A stretch of DNA of 40,350 nt from JAHJQT01 sp964494655 (GCA_964494655.1 CAZBRM010000005.1:1-40350); one strand, 5' to 3'; counted from the stretch's first letter, positions 31,669 through 38,798 are shown. The notes: a model not told the origin generated them from the sequence alone. Translations and numbers: made by a program.

Positions 31669-32559
31669 ATGAAAACAAGTTTCCATAGAATTTACACCAA
31701 AGACAGTTTAGAATTACATGGGCTTTTATACGAACCGGATAAAAAGGCTAAAACCGTTTTAGCTTTTATTCATGGAATGGGCGGTAATTTTTATGAAAAT
31801 AAATTTTTAGATAACCTGGCTGAAACATTAACTCAAAATAATATTGCTTTTTGCCCTTTTAATAATAGAGGTAATTCTTTTATGACTGATTTTCTAAAAA
31901 AAACAGAAAAAGGCATTAAATTTGTTACAATCGGTAATGCTAATGAGAAATTTGAGGATTGTGTCTTAGATATTAAAGCCCATATAGATTTTTTACAAAA
32001 ACAAGGATTTACTAATATTCATTTATCAGGCCATAGTTTAGGCAGTCCAAAAATTGCTTATTACGCAGCTAAAACCAAAGATAAAAGAATTAAATCTCTA
32101 ATATTTATTTCTCCTTCTGATATGCTTGGTTTAGTTAGAGAAGAACCAAAAAGATTCAAACAGAACATTACTATGGCTAAAAGAATGATAAAACAGAAAA
32201 AGGGCAACGAACTGATGCCAACAAGAGTCTGGGACGAATATCCTATAACAGCTAATACTTATTTGAGTATTTTCGGAGACGATTCTAAAGCAGTTATCTT
32301 TAATTTTTATAATCCTGAATTAGGTTATAAAATATTATCTCAAATTCCTTTCCCAATATTTACTACTATGGGCAGAAAAGATGATGTTTTAGTTATTCCG
32401 ATAGAAGATATAATGAGAATTATTAAAGAGAAAGCAAAATCAAGCCCAAGACGCGAACACGAAATTATCGGCGATGCTCCTCATAGTTATAGAGGATTTG
32501 AAGAGTCACTTACTAAAGCCATTTTAACTTGGATAAAAAGTTTTAGGGGGTTAATTTAA
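31669..32559 (+). CDS. Alpha/beta hydrolase
   Basis: A 296-residue cytoplasmic serine hydrolase of the alpha/beta fold. Seen: AFIHGMGGNFYENKFLDNLA with the oxyanion HG, NNRGNSF, the nucleophile elbow LSGHSLGSPK (Ser123), the acid in GRKDDV (Asp238 or 239) and the histidine in DAPHSYRGF (His272). The triad is complete and in the usual order. It resembles the DUF1749/UPF group of small esterase-like proteins; the substrate is unknown. The gene stands alone, with a putative leaderless promoter and an 11-bp inverted repeat on both sides. Confidence 0.85.
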   Translation: MKTSFHRIYTKDSLELHGLLYEPDKKAKTVLAFIHGMGGNFYENKFLDNLAETLTQNNIAFCPFNNRGNSFMTDFLKKTEKGIKFVTIGNANEKFEDCVLDIKAHIDFLQKQGFTNIHLSGHSLGSPKIAYYAAKTKDKRIKSLIFISPSDMLGLVREEPKRFKQNITMAKRMIKQKKGNELMPTRVWDEYPITANTYLSIFGDDSKAVIFNFYNPELGYKILSQIPFPIFTTMGRKDDVLVIPIEDIMRIIKEKAKSSPRREHEIIGDAPHSYRGFEESLTKAILTWIKSFRGLI

Positions 32560-32586
32560 AATATAATAATCTATTTTTGTGGACTC

Positions 32587-32654
32587 AAATCTGGGATATA
32601 AATATACTGTTCTAATTCCTGAATTTTGGTTCTAACGTCGTCCACGATGGCCAG
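32587..32654 (+). repeat. Diverged third copy of the tRNA-adjacent repeat
   Basis: AAATCTGGGATATAAATATA at 32587-32606 and GGTTCTAAC at 32628-32636 match the 112-bp repeats (AAATTTGGAATATAAAAATA and AGTTCTAAC) with exactly the same 50-base length from AAAT to CTAAC; the middle is poorly conserved. Also GTCCAC...CCAG here parallels TTCACAGTCCAG there. Confidence 0.45.
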
Positions 32655-32681
32655 CACGAGTCAGCGCAGTATTGAGGCAGA

Positions 32682-32725
32682 CCCGAGACGCCTATTTTGA
32701 AGCTATTTTCACAATGGGTCTCGGG
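32682..32725. repeat. GC-rich inverted repeat between hydrolase and GerMN genes
   Basis: CCCGAGAC at 32682-32689 pairs with GTCTCGGG at 32718-32725. The surrounding stretch 32640-32770 is clearly richer in G and C than its neighbourhood and holds no ORF. A further CCGTC/GACGG pair lies at about 32742-32773. No T-run follows, so a terminator role is doubtful. Confidence 0.5.
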
Positions 32726-32808
32726 CGTCCTAAACCCGTACCCGTCTAGGATATCGAGCTTTGTTCAGGACGGAACTCTGTCAATGAATCGTCAAAAAGT
32801 TGGTTTTT

Positions 32809-32817
32809 TGATATAAT
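32809..32817 (+). promoter_or_regulatory. Extended -10 promoter for the GerMN gene
   Basis: TGATATAAT: TG at 32809-32810 and TATAAT at 32812-32817, ending 8 bases before the ATG at 32826. No Shine-Dalgarno, so a leaderless mRNA is predicted. Confidence 0.6.
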
Positions 32818-32825
32818 AAAAATAC

Positions 32826-33413
32826 ATGAATCACAAAATTTTAATTATTTTATTAATTTTAATTGTTTTGGTCGGGATTTGGCTGGGTTTAAAATTTATA
32901 ATTAACGGATCGCCAGTAGGGCCTGTTGCCTGCACAATGGACGCAAAACTTTGCCCGGATGGCTCTTATGTCGCCAGAGTTCCGCCGAAATGCGATTTTG
33001 CGCCCTGCCCAGAAACAAAAACAGTAAAACTATATTATTATAGTTATGAACTGGATAGAGACGAGTCAGGGAACATTGCTTGTAGCAGGAATGGACTAGT
33101 AGCAGTTGAGAGAGAAATTTCAATCACTCAAACGCCGATTCAGGATGCCGTAAAACTTTTACTTTCGGGCGAACTCACTGAAGAAGAACGGGCCCAAGGA
33201 ATTGACACAGAATATCCACTGGAAGGCCTTTCGCTGAAAGGCGCCTTGTTGAAAGACGGAGTTTTAACACTTGAATTTGACGATTCCAAAAACAAAACCG
33301 TTGGCGGCTCCTGCCGGGTGGGCATTCTTTGGTTTCAGATTGAAGCAACAGCAAAACAATTTCCAGAAGTCCAGCAAGTCCGTTTTCTGCCCGAGGAAAT
33401 TTTCCAACCCTAA
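32826..33413 (+). CDS. GerMN-domain exported protein with an N-terminal cysteine-rich module
   Basis: A 195-residue protein with a membrane helix at about residues 4-25 (ILIILLILIVLVGIWLGL), a short four-cysteine module (CTMDAKLCPDG...PPKCDFAPCP) and a C-terminal GerMN domain from about residue 67: VKLYYYSYELD, ITQTPIQDAVKLLLSGELTE, LLKDGVLTLEFDDS and QFPEVQQVRFLPE. GerMN domains are thought to bind peptidoglycan or nearby proteins on the outer side of the membrane. The cysteines could form disulfides. A lipobox is not convincing because VAC lies too far from the hydrophobic core. The gene has visibly more G/C-ending codons than its neighbours, suggesting acquisition. Confidence 0.75.
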   Translation: MNHKILIILLILIVLVGIWLGLKFIINGSPVGPVACTMDAKLCPDGSYVARVPPKCDFAPCPETKTVKLYYYSYELDRDESGNIACSRNGLVAVEREISITQTPIQDAVKLLLSGELTEEERAQGIDTEYPLEGLSLKGALLKDGVLTLEFDDSKNKTVGGSCRVGILWFQIEATAKQFPEVQQVRFLPEEIFQP

Positions 33414-33600
33414 GATAAACTATAAGTAAATTAATGGAAATGTGGAAATAGGGTCAGGAGCCTTTTATTCTTGTTGGTAATTACGTGAAAAGGTTCCAAT
33501 TTCGTCCCATACAGCCAGCCACGAGGTTTTTTATGATTGCTGAATAATTGTGGTTGTTGCTAAAATAAGAAAGTAATGTTTCTTGAGTTATGAATTTCTG
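33414..33600. other. Intergenic stretch with one inverted repeat and no gene
   Basis: No ORF above a few codons. GGAGCCTTTT at 33457-33466 pairs with AAAAGGTTCC at 33488-33497 (one wobble), a possible weak 3' hairpin for the GerMN mRNA without a T-run. The rest is featureless up to the TTGACA at 33601. Confidence 0.5.
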
Positions 33601-33629
33601 TTGACAAAGATTTTGTGATGTAATAAGAT
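33601..33629 (+). promoter_or_regulatory. rRNA-like promoter of a small RNA
   Basis: TTGACA at 33601-33606, a 17-base spacer and TAAGAT at 33624-33629. It matches the 16S rRNA promoter (39983-40011) at 25 of 29 positions, including the first 14 bases TTGACAAAGATTTT and the whole -10 box. Start predicted near 33636. Confidence 0.8.
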
Positions 33630-33635
33630 GTAATT

Positions 33636-33757
33636 AGTTCATTAAAGCGAGTTTATAAAATAACAGCAAGTTTGTCGGAACTTCCATCGGGCGGTTCTAA
33701 TCCGTCACTTGCTTTATCACAAGCCGTTAGGTCTTCAGATCTAGCGGCTTTTATTTT
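33636..33757 (+). ncRNA. Candidate small structured RNA with a tRNA-like minihelix
   Basis: About 120 nt between an rRNA-like promoter and a strong terminator, without an ORF. AGCAAGT (33665-33671) pairs perfectly with ACTTGCT (33707-33713), seven pairs like a tRNA acceptor stem. Directly inside its 3' strand is a T-arm-like hairpin: stem GGCGG/CCGTC (33690-33694, 33702-33706) and loop TTCTAAT. Only 18 nt, with a weak GGA/TCC hairpin, replace the D and anticodon arms. The 3' acceptor strand can instead pair with AAAGCGAGT at 33644-33652 (nine pairs, one wobble), so two exclusive folds exist. No CCA follows. It could be an independent abundant RNA or an attenuator/riboswitch for the ATP-grasp gene 21 bases past the terminator. 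No known family recognised. Confidence 0.55.
33722..33757 (+). terminator. Rho-independent terminator of the small RNA
   Basis: AGCCGTTAGGTCT (33722-33734) pairs with AGATCTAGCGGCT (33737-33749) with two wobbles, followed by TTTTATTTTTT. Confidence 0.85.
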
Positions 33758-33761
33758 TTAA

Positions 33762-33770
33762 TGGTAAGAT
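33762..33770 (+). promoter_or_regulatory. Extended -10 box before the ATP-grasp gene
   Basis: TGGTAAGAT: TG at 33762-33763 and TAAGAT at 33765-33770, ending 7 bases before the ATG at 33778. It would give the ATP-grasp gene its own leaderless transcript independent of the small RNA upstream. Confidence 0.5.
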
Positions 33771-33777
33771 AAAAAAT

Positions 33778-34632
33778 ATGATTATTCCAAAAGTAGTAAT
33801 TGTCAGGACAACTAAGGGGCAAAAATACGCAGATTTTATAGCAAAAGAAGTAAATCTTGCTGGTTATTGTTGTGGTGTAACAGATATTAAAAATTTAGAG
33901 GAGTATTTAAATAAAAATAAATATTCTCCTGAAGAAACAATAATTCATTCCCGAACAGCTGGTCCTAATTATACCTATAAGGTTTTGAGGAATTTTGAAA
34001 AGCAGGGCTATAGAATTATAAATTCTCCAGAAGCCATAAAATTGACGAGTGATAAATTTCATTCTTGTATTTACGCAATGGAAAAAGATATTCCTTGCGC
34101 TGAGACAATTAAGGTTTATAAAAATGAAGCAGTTTCTTTTATTGAAGAAAAAATAAAAGAATGGAAAAAAATAGTGGTCAAGCCAATAACTAGTCAGGGT
34201 CAGGGAAAATTTTGTTTTAAATTTGATGACGCTAATATTAATCAAATTAAAAAAATCAATGAAATTCCCAATAAAGAATTAGTTGTTCAAAAATTCATAG
34301 ATTATTTGAAATTAAATAGGGTTATTGTCATAGATTATAAGGCCCTGAAAGAAGCGGTATTCTATGATGCGCCTGATCAGGGATGGAAATGCAGTGTTTG
34401 TTTAAATACAAAAATAAAGTGTTATAAGAATCCAGATAGGGATTTATTAGAATTTGCTGAAAATGTAGCTAAAAAATTTAAGGCAGAAATTTCATTTATA
34501 GATATTTTTTCCACTAAAAACGGTTATGTCTTAAACGAAATAAATACCGCTTGTAGTTTAATAATTCATGAAAGGCTTAGTAGATATAATATTTCTAAAA
34601 AAATAGCAGATTATTTATTGAGTTTTATATAG
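33778..34632 (+). CDS. RimK-like ATP-grasp ligase
   Basis: A 284-residue ATP-grasp enzyme that should form an amide or peptide bond using ATP via an acyl-phosphate. Seen: INSPEAIKLTSDKFHS (the segment before the central domain), VVKPITSQGQGKFCF with the ATP-binding lysine and a glycine-containing loop, LVVQKFIDY (hinge), and in the C-terminal part SFIDIFSTKNGYVLNEINTA with the metal-binding D/E-x-N pattern. This matches the RimK/LysX/glutathione-synthase branch. The substrate is unknown; ribosomal protein S6 tailing or poly-glutamate addition are only options. A strong terminator stands 21 bases before the start. Confidence 0.8.
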   Translation: MIIPKVVIVRTTKGQKYADFIAKEVNLAGYCCGVTDIKNLEEYLNKNKYSPEETIIHSRTAGPNYTYKVLRNFEKQGYRIINSPEAIKLTSDKFHSCIYAMEKDIPCAETIKVYKNEAVSFIEEKIKEWKKIVVKPITSQGQGKFCFKFDDANINQIKKINEIPNKELVVQKFIDYLKLNRVIVIDYKALKEAVFYDAPDQGWKCSVCLNTKIKCYKNPDRDLLEFAENVAKKFKAEISFIDIFSTKNGYVLNEINTACSLIIHERLSRYNISKKIADYLLSFI

Positions 34633-34644
34633 GATAATACAAAT

Positions 34645-35184
34645 ATGAAAAGTTTTATTTCAGCATTTGTAATTTTCGTTGTTATTGGAGGCGGTCTTTA
34701 TATTGCTTCTATAATTTTTGACGATAAAAATGAAATAGAAAGTATTAATATGAACAAAGATGAGAAAAAATTAATCTTTCCTGGAGAAGAAGGCTCAGAG
34801 CAGGTAACTCAACAAAAATCCGAACAATCTCAACAATCTCAGCAACAACAAGAATTTGGAAATGAATTAAGAGCCGAGGTGTTAAAACAGGGAACAGATC
34901 AGGAAGCGAAAGATGGAAATAAAGTAACAGTTCATTATGTTGGAGTTTTAGAAGATGGAACTAAATTTGATTCAAGCGTAGATAGAGGTCAGCCGTTTCA
35001 ATTCACTTTAGGCGCCGGACAAGTTATTCAAGGTTGGGATTTAGGCGTTCTTGGAATGAAAATCGGGGAAATAAGAAGATTATATATTCCTTCAGCGTAT
35101 GGCTATGGAGAACAAGGAGCCGGAAACAGTATTCCGCCTAATGCTAATTTAATCTTTGAAGTGGAATTATTAAGATTAGATTAG
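34645..35184 (+). CDS. Membrane-anchored FKBP-type peptidyl-prolyl isomerase
   Basis: Proline isomerase and likely chaperone for exported proteins. It has 179 residues: an N-terminal helix (about 4-24, ISAFVIFVVIGGGLYIASIIF) serving as an anchor or signal, a charged and glutamine-rich linker (about 30-75, QQKSEQSQQSQQQQEF), then one FKBP domain: KVTVHYVGVLEDGTKFDSS, GQPFQFTLGAGQVIQGWDLG, MKIGEIRRLYIPSAYGYGEQ and IPPNANLIFEVELLRLD. Active-site residues (Y, F, D, W, Y) are at the expected places. GATAAT 6 bases before the ATG could start a leaderless mRNA of its own; the gene lies 12 bases after the ATP-grasp gene. Confidence 0.92.
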   Translation: MKSFISAFVIFVVIGGGLYIASIIFDDKNEIESINMNKDEKKLIFPGEEGSEQVTQQKSEQSQQSQQQQEFGNELRAEVLKQGTDQEAKDGNKVTVHYVGVLEDGTKFDSSVDRGQPFQFTLGAGQVIQGWDLGVLGMKIGEIRRLYIPSAYGYGEQGAGNSIPPNANLIFEVELLRLD

Positions 35185-35261
35185 AAAAAATAGTTTGGAT
35201 TTCTTAGAAGGCACAGTCTCATTACTTGCCATAAAGAATATTTTCTGTTATCGTATATTTA

Positions 35262-36437
35262 ATGAATAAGAAAAGATTTGTTTATCTTGATAATGCCGCA
35301 ACAACACCAGTTGATTCGGCTGTCTTTAAGAAAATGCAGCCGTATTTTTTTGAACAATATGGCAACCCTTCAACTATTTATAGTTTAGGAGAAAAAGCAA
35401 ATCAGGCAGTTGAAAAAGCTCGTGGACAAATTGCAGATTTTTTAAAATGTTCTTCTAATGAAATATATTTTACCAGTTCTGCCAGTGAAAGCGATAATTG
35501 GATTATTAATGGATTGGTTTCAAATGAAAAAAAGAAAATTCATATTATTACTTCTACAATTGAGCACAAAGCAATTCTTGAACCATGTAGAAATTTGAAA
35601 GAAAAAGGACTAGCTGAAATAACTTATTTACCAATTAATGAAAGCGGTTTGGTTGAAATAAGCAGCTTTAAAAAAGCTATTAAAAAAAATACCAAATTGA
35701 TTTCAATTATGTATGCTAATAGCGAAATAGGAACTATTCAGCCAATTGAAGAAATAAGCGCTTTAATTAGAAAAATTAATAGTAAAAGAAACGAAAAAAT
35801 TATTTTTCATACAGATGCGGTTCAGGCAGTTAATTATTTGAATTGCGATGTGCAAAAATTAGGCGTAGATTCATTATCTTTATCAGGCCATAAAATTTAT
35901 GGGCCAAAAGGAATAGGAGCGCTATATATAAGAAATGGAATTTCAATTAGTCCGCTGATCCGCGGAGGAGGACAGGAAAAAAATATGCGCTCAGGCACCG
36001 AAAATGTCCCAGGCATTGTTGGATTAGGGGAAGCAATTAAAAAAGTTCAAGATTGCAAAATAAAAATTGACAGCATTAAAAAATTAAGGAATAAATTAAT
36101 TACAGGAATTTTAAGAGATATCCCTGATTCACAACTTAATGGTTCTCTAAAAAGGCGTTTGCCTAATAATGCTCATATTAGTTTTAGCGGGGCAGAAGGA
36201 GAAAGCATTGTCATGGAACTGTCTCAAAGAAATATTTTTGTATCAACTGGTTCAGCTTGCGCTAGTAATTCTTTAAGTCCATCGCATGTTTTAACAGCTT
36301 TAGGGCTTTCTCATGAGCAGTCGCATTGCAGTGTTCGTTTTACTTTAGGCAAATATACAACAAACAATGATATTAATTTTGTTTTAAAAATTCTCCCCGG
36401 GATTATTAAAAGATTAAGAAAAATATCAGGCCGATAA
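35262..36437 (+). CDS. iscS: Cysteine desulfurase (IscS/NifS)
   Basis: PLP enzyme that takes sulfur from cysteine for Fe-S clusters and tRNA thiolation. Seen: YLDNAATTPVDSAV at the N-terminus, SASESDNWIINGL, TSTIEHKAILEPC, MYANSEIGTIQPIEEI, HTDAVQAVNYL, the PLP lysine in LSLSGHKIYGPKGIGALY, RGGGQEKNMRSGTENVPGIVG and the sulfur-carrying cysteine in STGSACASNSLSPSHVL. The 391-residue length is normal. The scaffold gene iscU begins 5 bases after the stop. The sulfur could also serve MiaB in this window. Confidence 0.95.
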   Translation: MNKKRFVYLDNAATTPVDSAVFKKMQPYFFEQYGNPSTIYSLGEKANQAVEKARGQIADFLKCSSNEIYFTSSASESDNWIINGLVSNEKKKIHIITSTIEHKAILEPCRNLKEKGLAEITYLPINESGLVEISSFKKAIKKNTKLISIMYANSEIGTIQPIEEISALIRKINSKRNEKIIFHTDAVQAVNYLNCDVQKLGVDSLSLSGHKIYGPKGIGALYIRNGISISPLIRGGGQEKNMRSGTENVPGIVGLGEAIKKVQDCKIKIDSIKKLRNKLITGILRDIPDSQLNGSLKRRLPNNAHISFSGAEGESIVMELSQRNIFVSTGSACASNSLSPSHVLTALGLSHEQSHCSVRFTLGKYTTNNDINFVLKILPGIIKRLRKISGR

Positions 36438-36441
36438 AAAT

Positions 36442-36819
36442 ATGTATTCTAAAAAAGTTATTGAACATTTTCAAAATCCTAAAAATATGGGCAAGATGAA
36501 AAATCCTGATGCCGTAGCAGAGGTTGGAAATCCTAAATGTGGAGATATTATGAAATTATATATAAAGGTAAAGAACGGCAGAATAAAAGATATATCTTTT
36601 GAAACAATGGGTTGTGTAGCGGCAATCTCTACATCCTCAATGATCACTGATATGGCTAAAGGTAAAACACTTGCTCAAGCAATGAAAATTTCATATAATG
36701 ATGTAGCTGAAAAGCTTGGCAGATTGCCTCCGATTAAAATGCATTGTGCTGATTTATCTGTTAAGGCCTTGCAAAAAGCAATTAAAAATTATGGCTGTAC
36801 CAAAACAAAGACATACTAA
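36442..36819 (+). CDS. iscU: Fe-S cluster scaffold protein IscU/NifU-like
   Basis: Scaffold on which IscS sulfur and iron are assembled. The start KKVIEHFQNPKNMGKM is typical, and the three cluster cysteines are visible in GNPKCGDIM, MGCVAAISTSS and KMHCADLSV. It has 125 residues, normal for the single-domain IscU form. SKMITDMAKGKTLA-like SSMITDMAKGKTLAQAM is also conserved. Its last 29 bases overlap the start of rpmF in another frame. Confidence 0.94.
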   Translation: MYSKKVIEHFQNPKNMGKMKNPDAVAEVGNPKCGDIMKLYIKVKNGRIKDISFETMGCVAAISTSSMITDMAKGKTLAQAMKISYNDVAEKLGRLPPIKMHCADLSVKALQKAIKNYGCTKTKTY

Positions 36820-37075
36820 ATCAAGAAGAAATAGAAGACGATCTCATCATGCTTTAAAAAAGCAGAGTGTTTCTGTTTGCCCTAAATGTGGCGAGCCAGT
36901 CTTGCCTCACAGTGTTTGTTCTAATTGTGGCGTTTATTCCGGCAAAGAAATTATTGATGTTATGGCTAAATTAAATAAAAAAGAAAAAAAGAAAAAGCAA
37001 AAAGAAATAGCTGCTCAGGAAAAAGAAAAGGGAAGTGAAAAAGCATTAAATATAGAAGAATTGTCGAAGAAGTAA
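36791..37075 (+). CDS. rpmF: Large-subunit ribosomal protein bL32 with a charged tail
   Basis: The start MAVPKQRHTKSRRNRRRSHH is the classic bL32 N-terminus, so the ATG at 36791 is chosen over any upstream in-frame codon. A zinc ribbon follows: CPKCGEPVLPHSVCSNCG. The core ends at about residue 60; residues 63-94 are an added lysine/glutamate-rich tail (KKEKKKKQKEIAAQEKEKG). Normal bL32 has about 57-60 residues, here 94. The gene begins inside the last codons of iscU (29-base overlap), which couples Fe-S scaffold and ribosomal protein translation. Confidence 0.93.
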   Translation: MAVPKQRHTKSRRNRRRSHHALKKQSVSVCPKCGEPVLPHSVCSNCGVYSGKEIIDVMAKLNKKEKKKKQKEIAAQEKEKGSEKALNIEELSKK

Positions 37076-37136
37076 TTTTGCAAATAAATCTCAATTTCTA
37101 ATTTTTAAAAAATTAAAGCATTAAAAATTTTACGTT

Positions 37137-37574
37137 ATGGCCAACAGACATTTATCAAGAAGTATTGCAATGCAATCCCTATATGAATGGGATTTTAAAG
37201 ATATGGATATGGACAAATTAGATGAAATTGTTAAACAGAATATAGAAGAATTTGGTCCAGGGATAGAAGAAACTGATTTTGTCTGGCAGATAGTTAATGG
37301 AGTTATAGAAAATTTATCTAAATTAAATAAGATTATTGAAAAATCAGCTCCAGAATGGCCTATTGATCAAATTACTATTGTTGACCGTAATGTTCTTAGA
37401 ATCGGACTTTATGAGCTTCTTTTAGGAAATAGAAAAGAAGTTCCTCCTAAAGTAGCTATTAACGAGGCGATTGAATTAGCCAAAACGTTTGGCGGAGAAT
37501 CCTCAGGAAAATTCATCAATGGTGTCTTAGGTACGGTTTATAGAGAAATTGGAGAACCCGATAAAGACGAGTAA
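37137..37574 (+). CDS. nusB: Transcription antitermination factor NusB
   Basis: All-helical NusB binds boxA RNA with S10 and helps rRNA transcription resist termination. Seen: MANRHLSRSIAMQSLYEWDF at the N-terminus, FVWQIVNGVIENLSKLNKII, ITIVDRNVLRIGLYELLL and PPKVAINEAIELAKTFGGESSGKFINGVLG, the conserved C-terminal block. The length of 145 residues is normal. It lies between rpmF and rnc, about 2.5 kb before the rRNA operon whose transcription it should assist. Confidence 0.95.
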   Translation: MANRHLSRSIAMQSLYEWDFKDMDMDKLDEIVKQNIEEFGPGIEETDFVWQIVNGVIENLSKLNKIIEKSAPEWPIDQITIVDRNVLRIGLYELLLGNRKEVPPKVAINEAIELAKTFGGESSGKFINGVLGTVYREIGEPDKDE

Positions 37575-37692
37575 TGTAATTTTAAATTATAAATTATAAA
37601 TTTTAAATCAATTTTAAATTCATAAATAATTAAAACAAATTAAAATTTAATCATTTAGATTTCAATTAAAACTTAAAATTTAAAACTTAAAA
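37575..37692. repeat. Very AT-rich low-complexity spacer
   Basis: About 118 bases, more than 90 percent A and T, built from variants of AAATTATAAATT, TTTTAAAT and AACTTAAAATTT. No ORF, promoter or hairpin stands out. A shorter stretch of similar character lies at 37076-37136. Confidence 0.6.
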
Positions 37693-37701
37693 TTGGTTCA
37701 T

Positions 37702-38388
37702 ATGGAATCATCTTCTCTTGAAAAAAAAATAAAAATAGAGTTTAATAATAAAGATCTTTTAAAACAGGCCCTAGTTCATCGTTCTTATTTAAATGAGAAT
37801 CCCGCATTTAATCTGAAAGATAATGAACGACTTGAATTTTTAGGCGATGCTGTATTAGAAATGATTGTTACCGAATATCTTTATGAGAATTATCCGAATC
37901 CTGAGGGAGAGTTAACTAATTGGCGGGCATCTTTGGTTAATTCCAAAATGCTGGCTAAAGTTGCAAATCAATTAAAATTAAACAATGATTTATTCTTAAG
38001 TAAAGGAGAATCTAAAGATACTGGCAGAGCGCGTCAATATATTTCAGCTAATGCTCTTGAAGCATTAATAGGAGCAATTTATCTTGATCAGGGATATAAG
38101 GAATCATATGAATTTATTAAGAGAGAAATTATCAAAGAGCTGCCTAAAATTATTAAGAATAAGCTTTATCATGATCCAAAAAGCTTATTCCAGGAAAAAG
38201 CGCAGGATAAGACAGGGATCACTCCTTCTTATGAAGTAATTAAAGAATGGGGTCCTGATCATGATAAGAATTTTATAGTTGGAGTTTATTTAGAAAAAGA
38301 ATTAATTGCTGAAGGTCAGGGAATTTCAAAACAAGAAGCGCAGGAAAAAGCAGCAGCAGATGGCTTAAAGAAGAAAAAATGGAATTAA
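37702..38388 (+). CDS. rnc: Ribonuclease III
   Basis: Double-strand-specific endonuclease for rRNA precursor processing and mRNA decay. N-terminal nuclease domain: LVHRSYLNENP, the signature NERLEFLGDAVLEMIVTEYL with catalytic E and D, and DALEALIGA-like NALEALIGAIYLDQGY. C-terminal dsRNA-binding domain from about residue 155: DPKSLFQEKAQDKTG, SYEVIKEWGPDHDKNFIVGV and SKQEAQEKAAADGL. I choose the ATG at 37702 (228 residues); a TTG at 37693 would add only three residues. It lies close to nusB and the rRNA operon. Confidence 0.95.
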   Translation: MESSSLEKKIKIEFNNKDLLKQALVHRSYLNENPAFNLKDNERLEFLGDAVLEMIVTEYLYENYPNPEGELTNWRASLVNSKMLAKVANQLKLNNDLFLSKGESKDTGRARQYISANALEALIGAIYLDQGYKESYEFIKREIIKELPKIIKNKLYHDPKSLFQEKAQDKTGITPSYEVIKEWGPDHDKNFIVGVYLEKELIAEGQGISKQEAQEKAAADGLKKKKWN

Positions 38389-38405
38389 TAATTAAAATTT
38401 AATTT

Positions 38406-38798
38406 ATGTTAACTATTCGTTTAATTAAAATAGGAAAAAGAAATAACTCTAGCTTTAGGGTTGTTTTGATAGAAAAAGCAACTGCTCCAAAAAGTGGAAA
38501 ATTTTTAGAAATTTTAGGCAATTATAATCCTCATAATAAGGAAATTAATTTGGAAGAAGAAAGAATAAAATATTGGCTTTCTAAAGGAGTAAAAACTTCT
38601 GAAACTGTTCATAATTTATTAATCAGAAAGAAAGTAATTAAGGGTTCTAAAATTAAAAAAAATATAAAAGAAAAAAAGAAAAAATCCGATTCTGAAAATA
38701 AGCAAGAATACTCAAAGAACAAAGAAAAAGAAAAAGAAGAAGAAAAAGAAGAAAAACAGGAAATTAAGGAAAAAGAAGATGCTGTCAAAGAAGAATAG
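38406..38798 (+). CDS. rpsP: Small-subunit ribosomal protein bS16 with an acidic-basic tail
   Basis: The core (residues 1-80) is clear bS16: MLTIRLIKIGKRNNSSFRVV, the PKSGKFLEILGNYNPHNKEI segment and RIKYWLSKGVKTSETVHNLL. Residues about 82-130 form an added, low-complexity lysine/glutamate tail (EKEKEEEKEEKQEIKEKEDA). Usual bS16 proteins have 80-90 residues, here 130. It starts 17 bases after rnc. The next gene khpA follows after 97 bases with its own leader. Confidence 0.93.
   Translation: MLTIRLIKIGKRNNSSFRVVLIEKATAPKSGKFLEILGNYNPHNKEINLEEERIKYWLSKGVKTSETVHNLLIRKKVIKGSKIKKNIKEKKKKSDSENKQEYSKNKEKEKEEEKEEKQEIKEKEDAVKEE

Noticed and set aside
33636..33757. SRP RNA (4.5S) or tmRNA identity for the small RNA
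   Set aside because: It lacks the SRP domain IV motif with the GGAAG tetraloop region, and the acceptor halves are too close for tmRNA, with no tag ORF.
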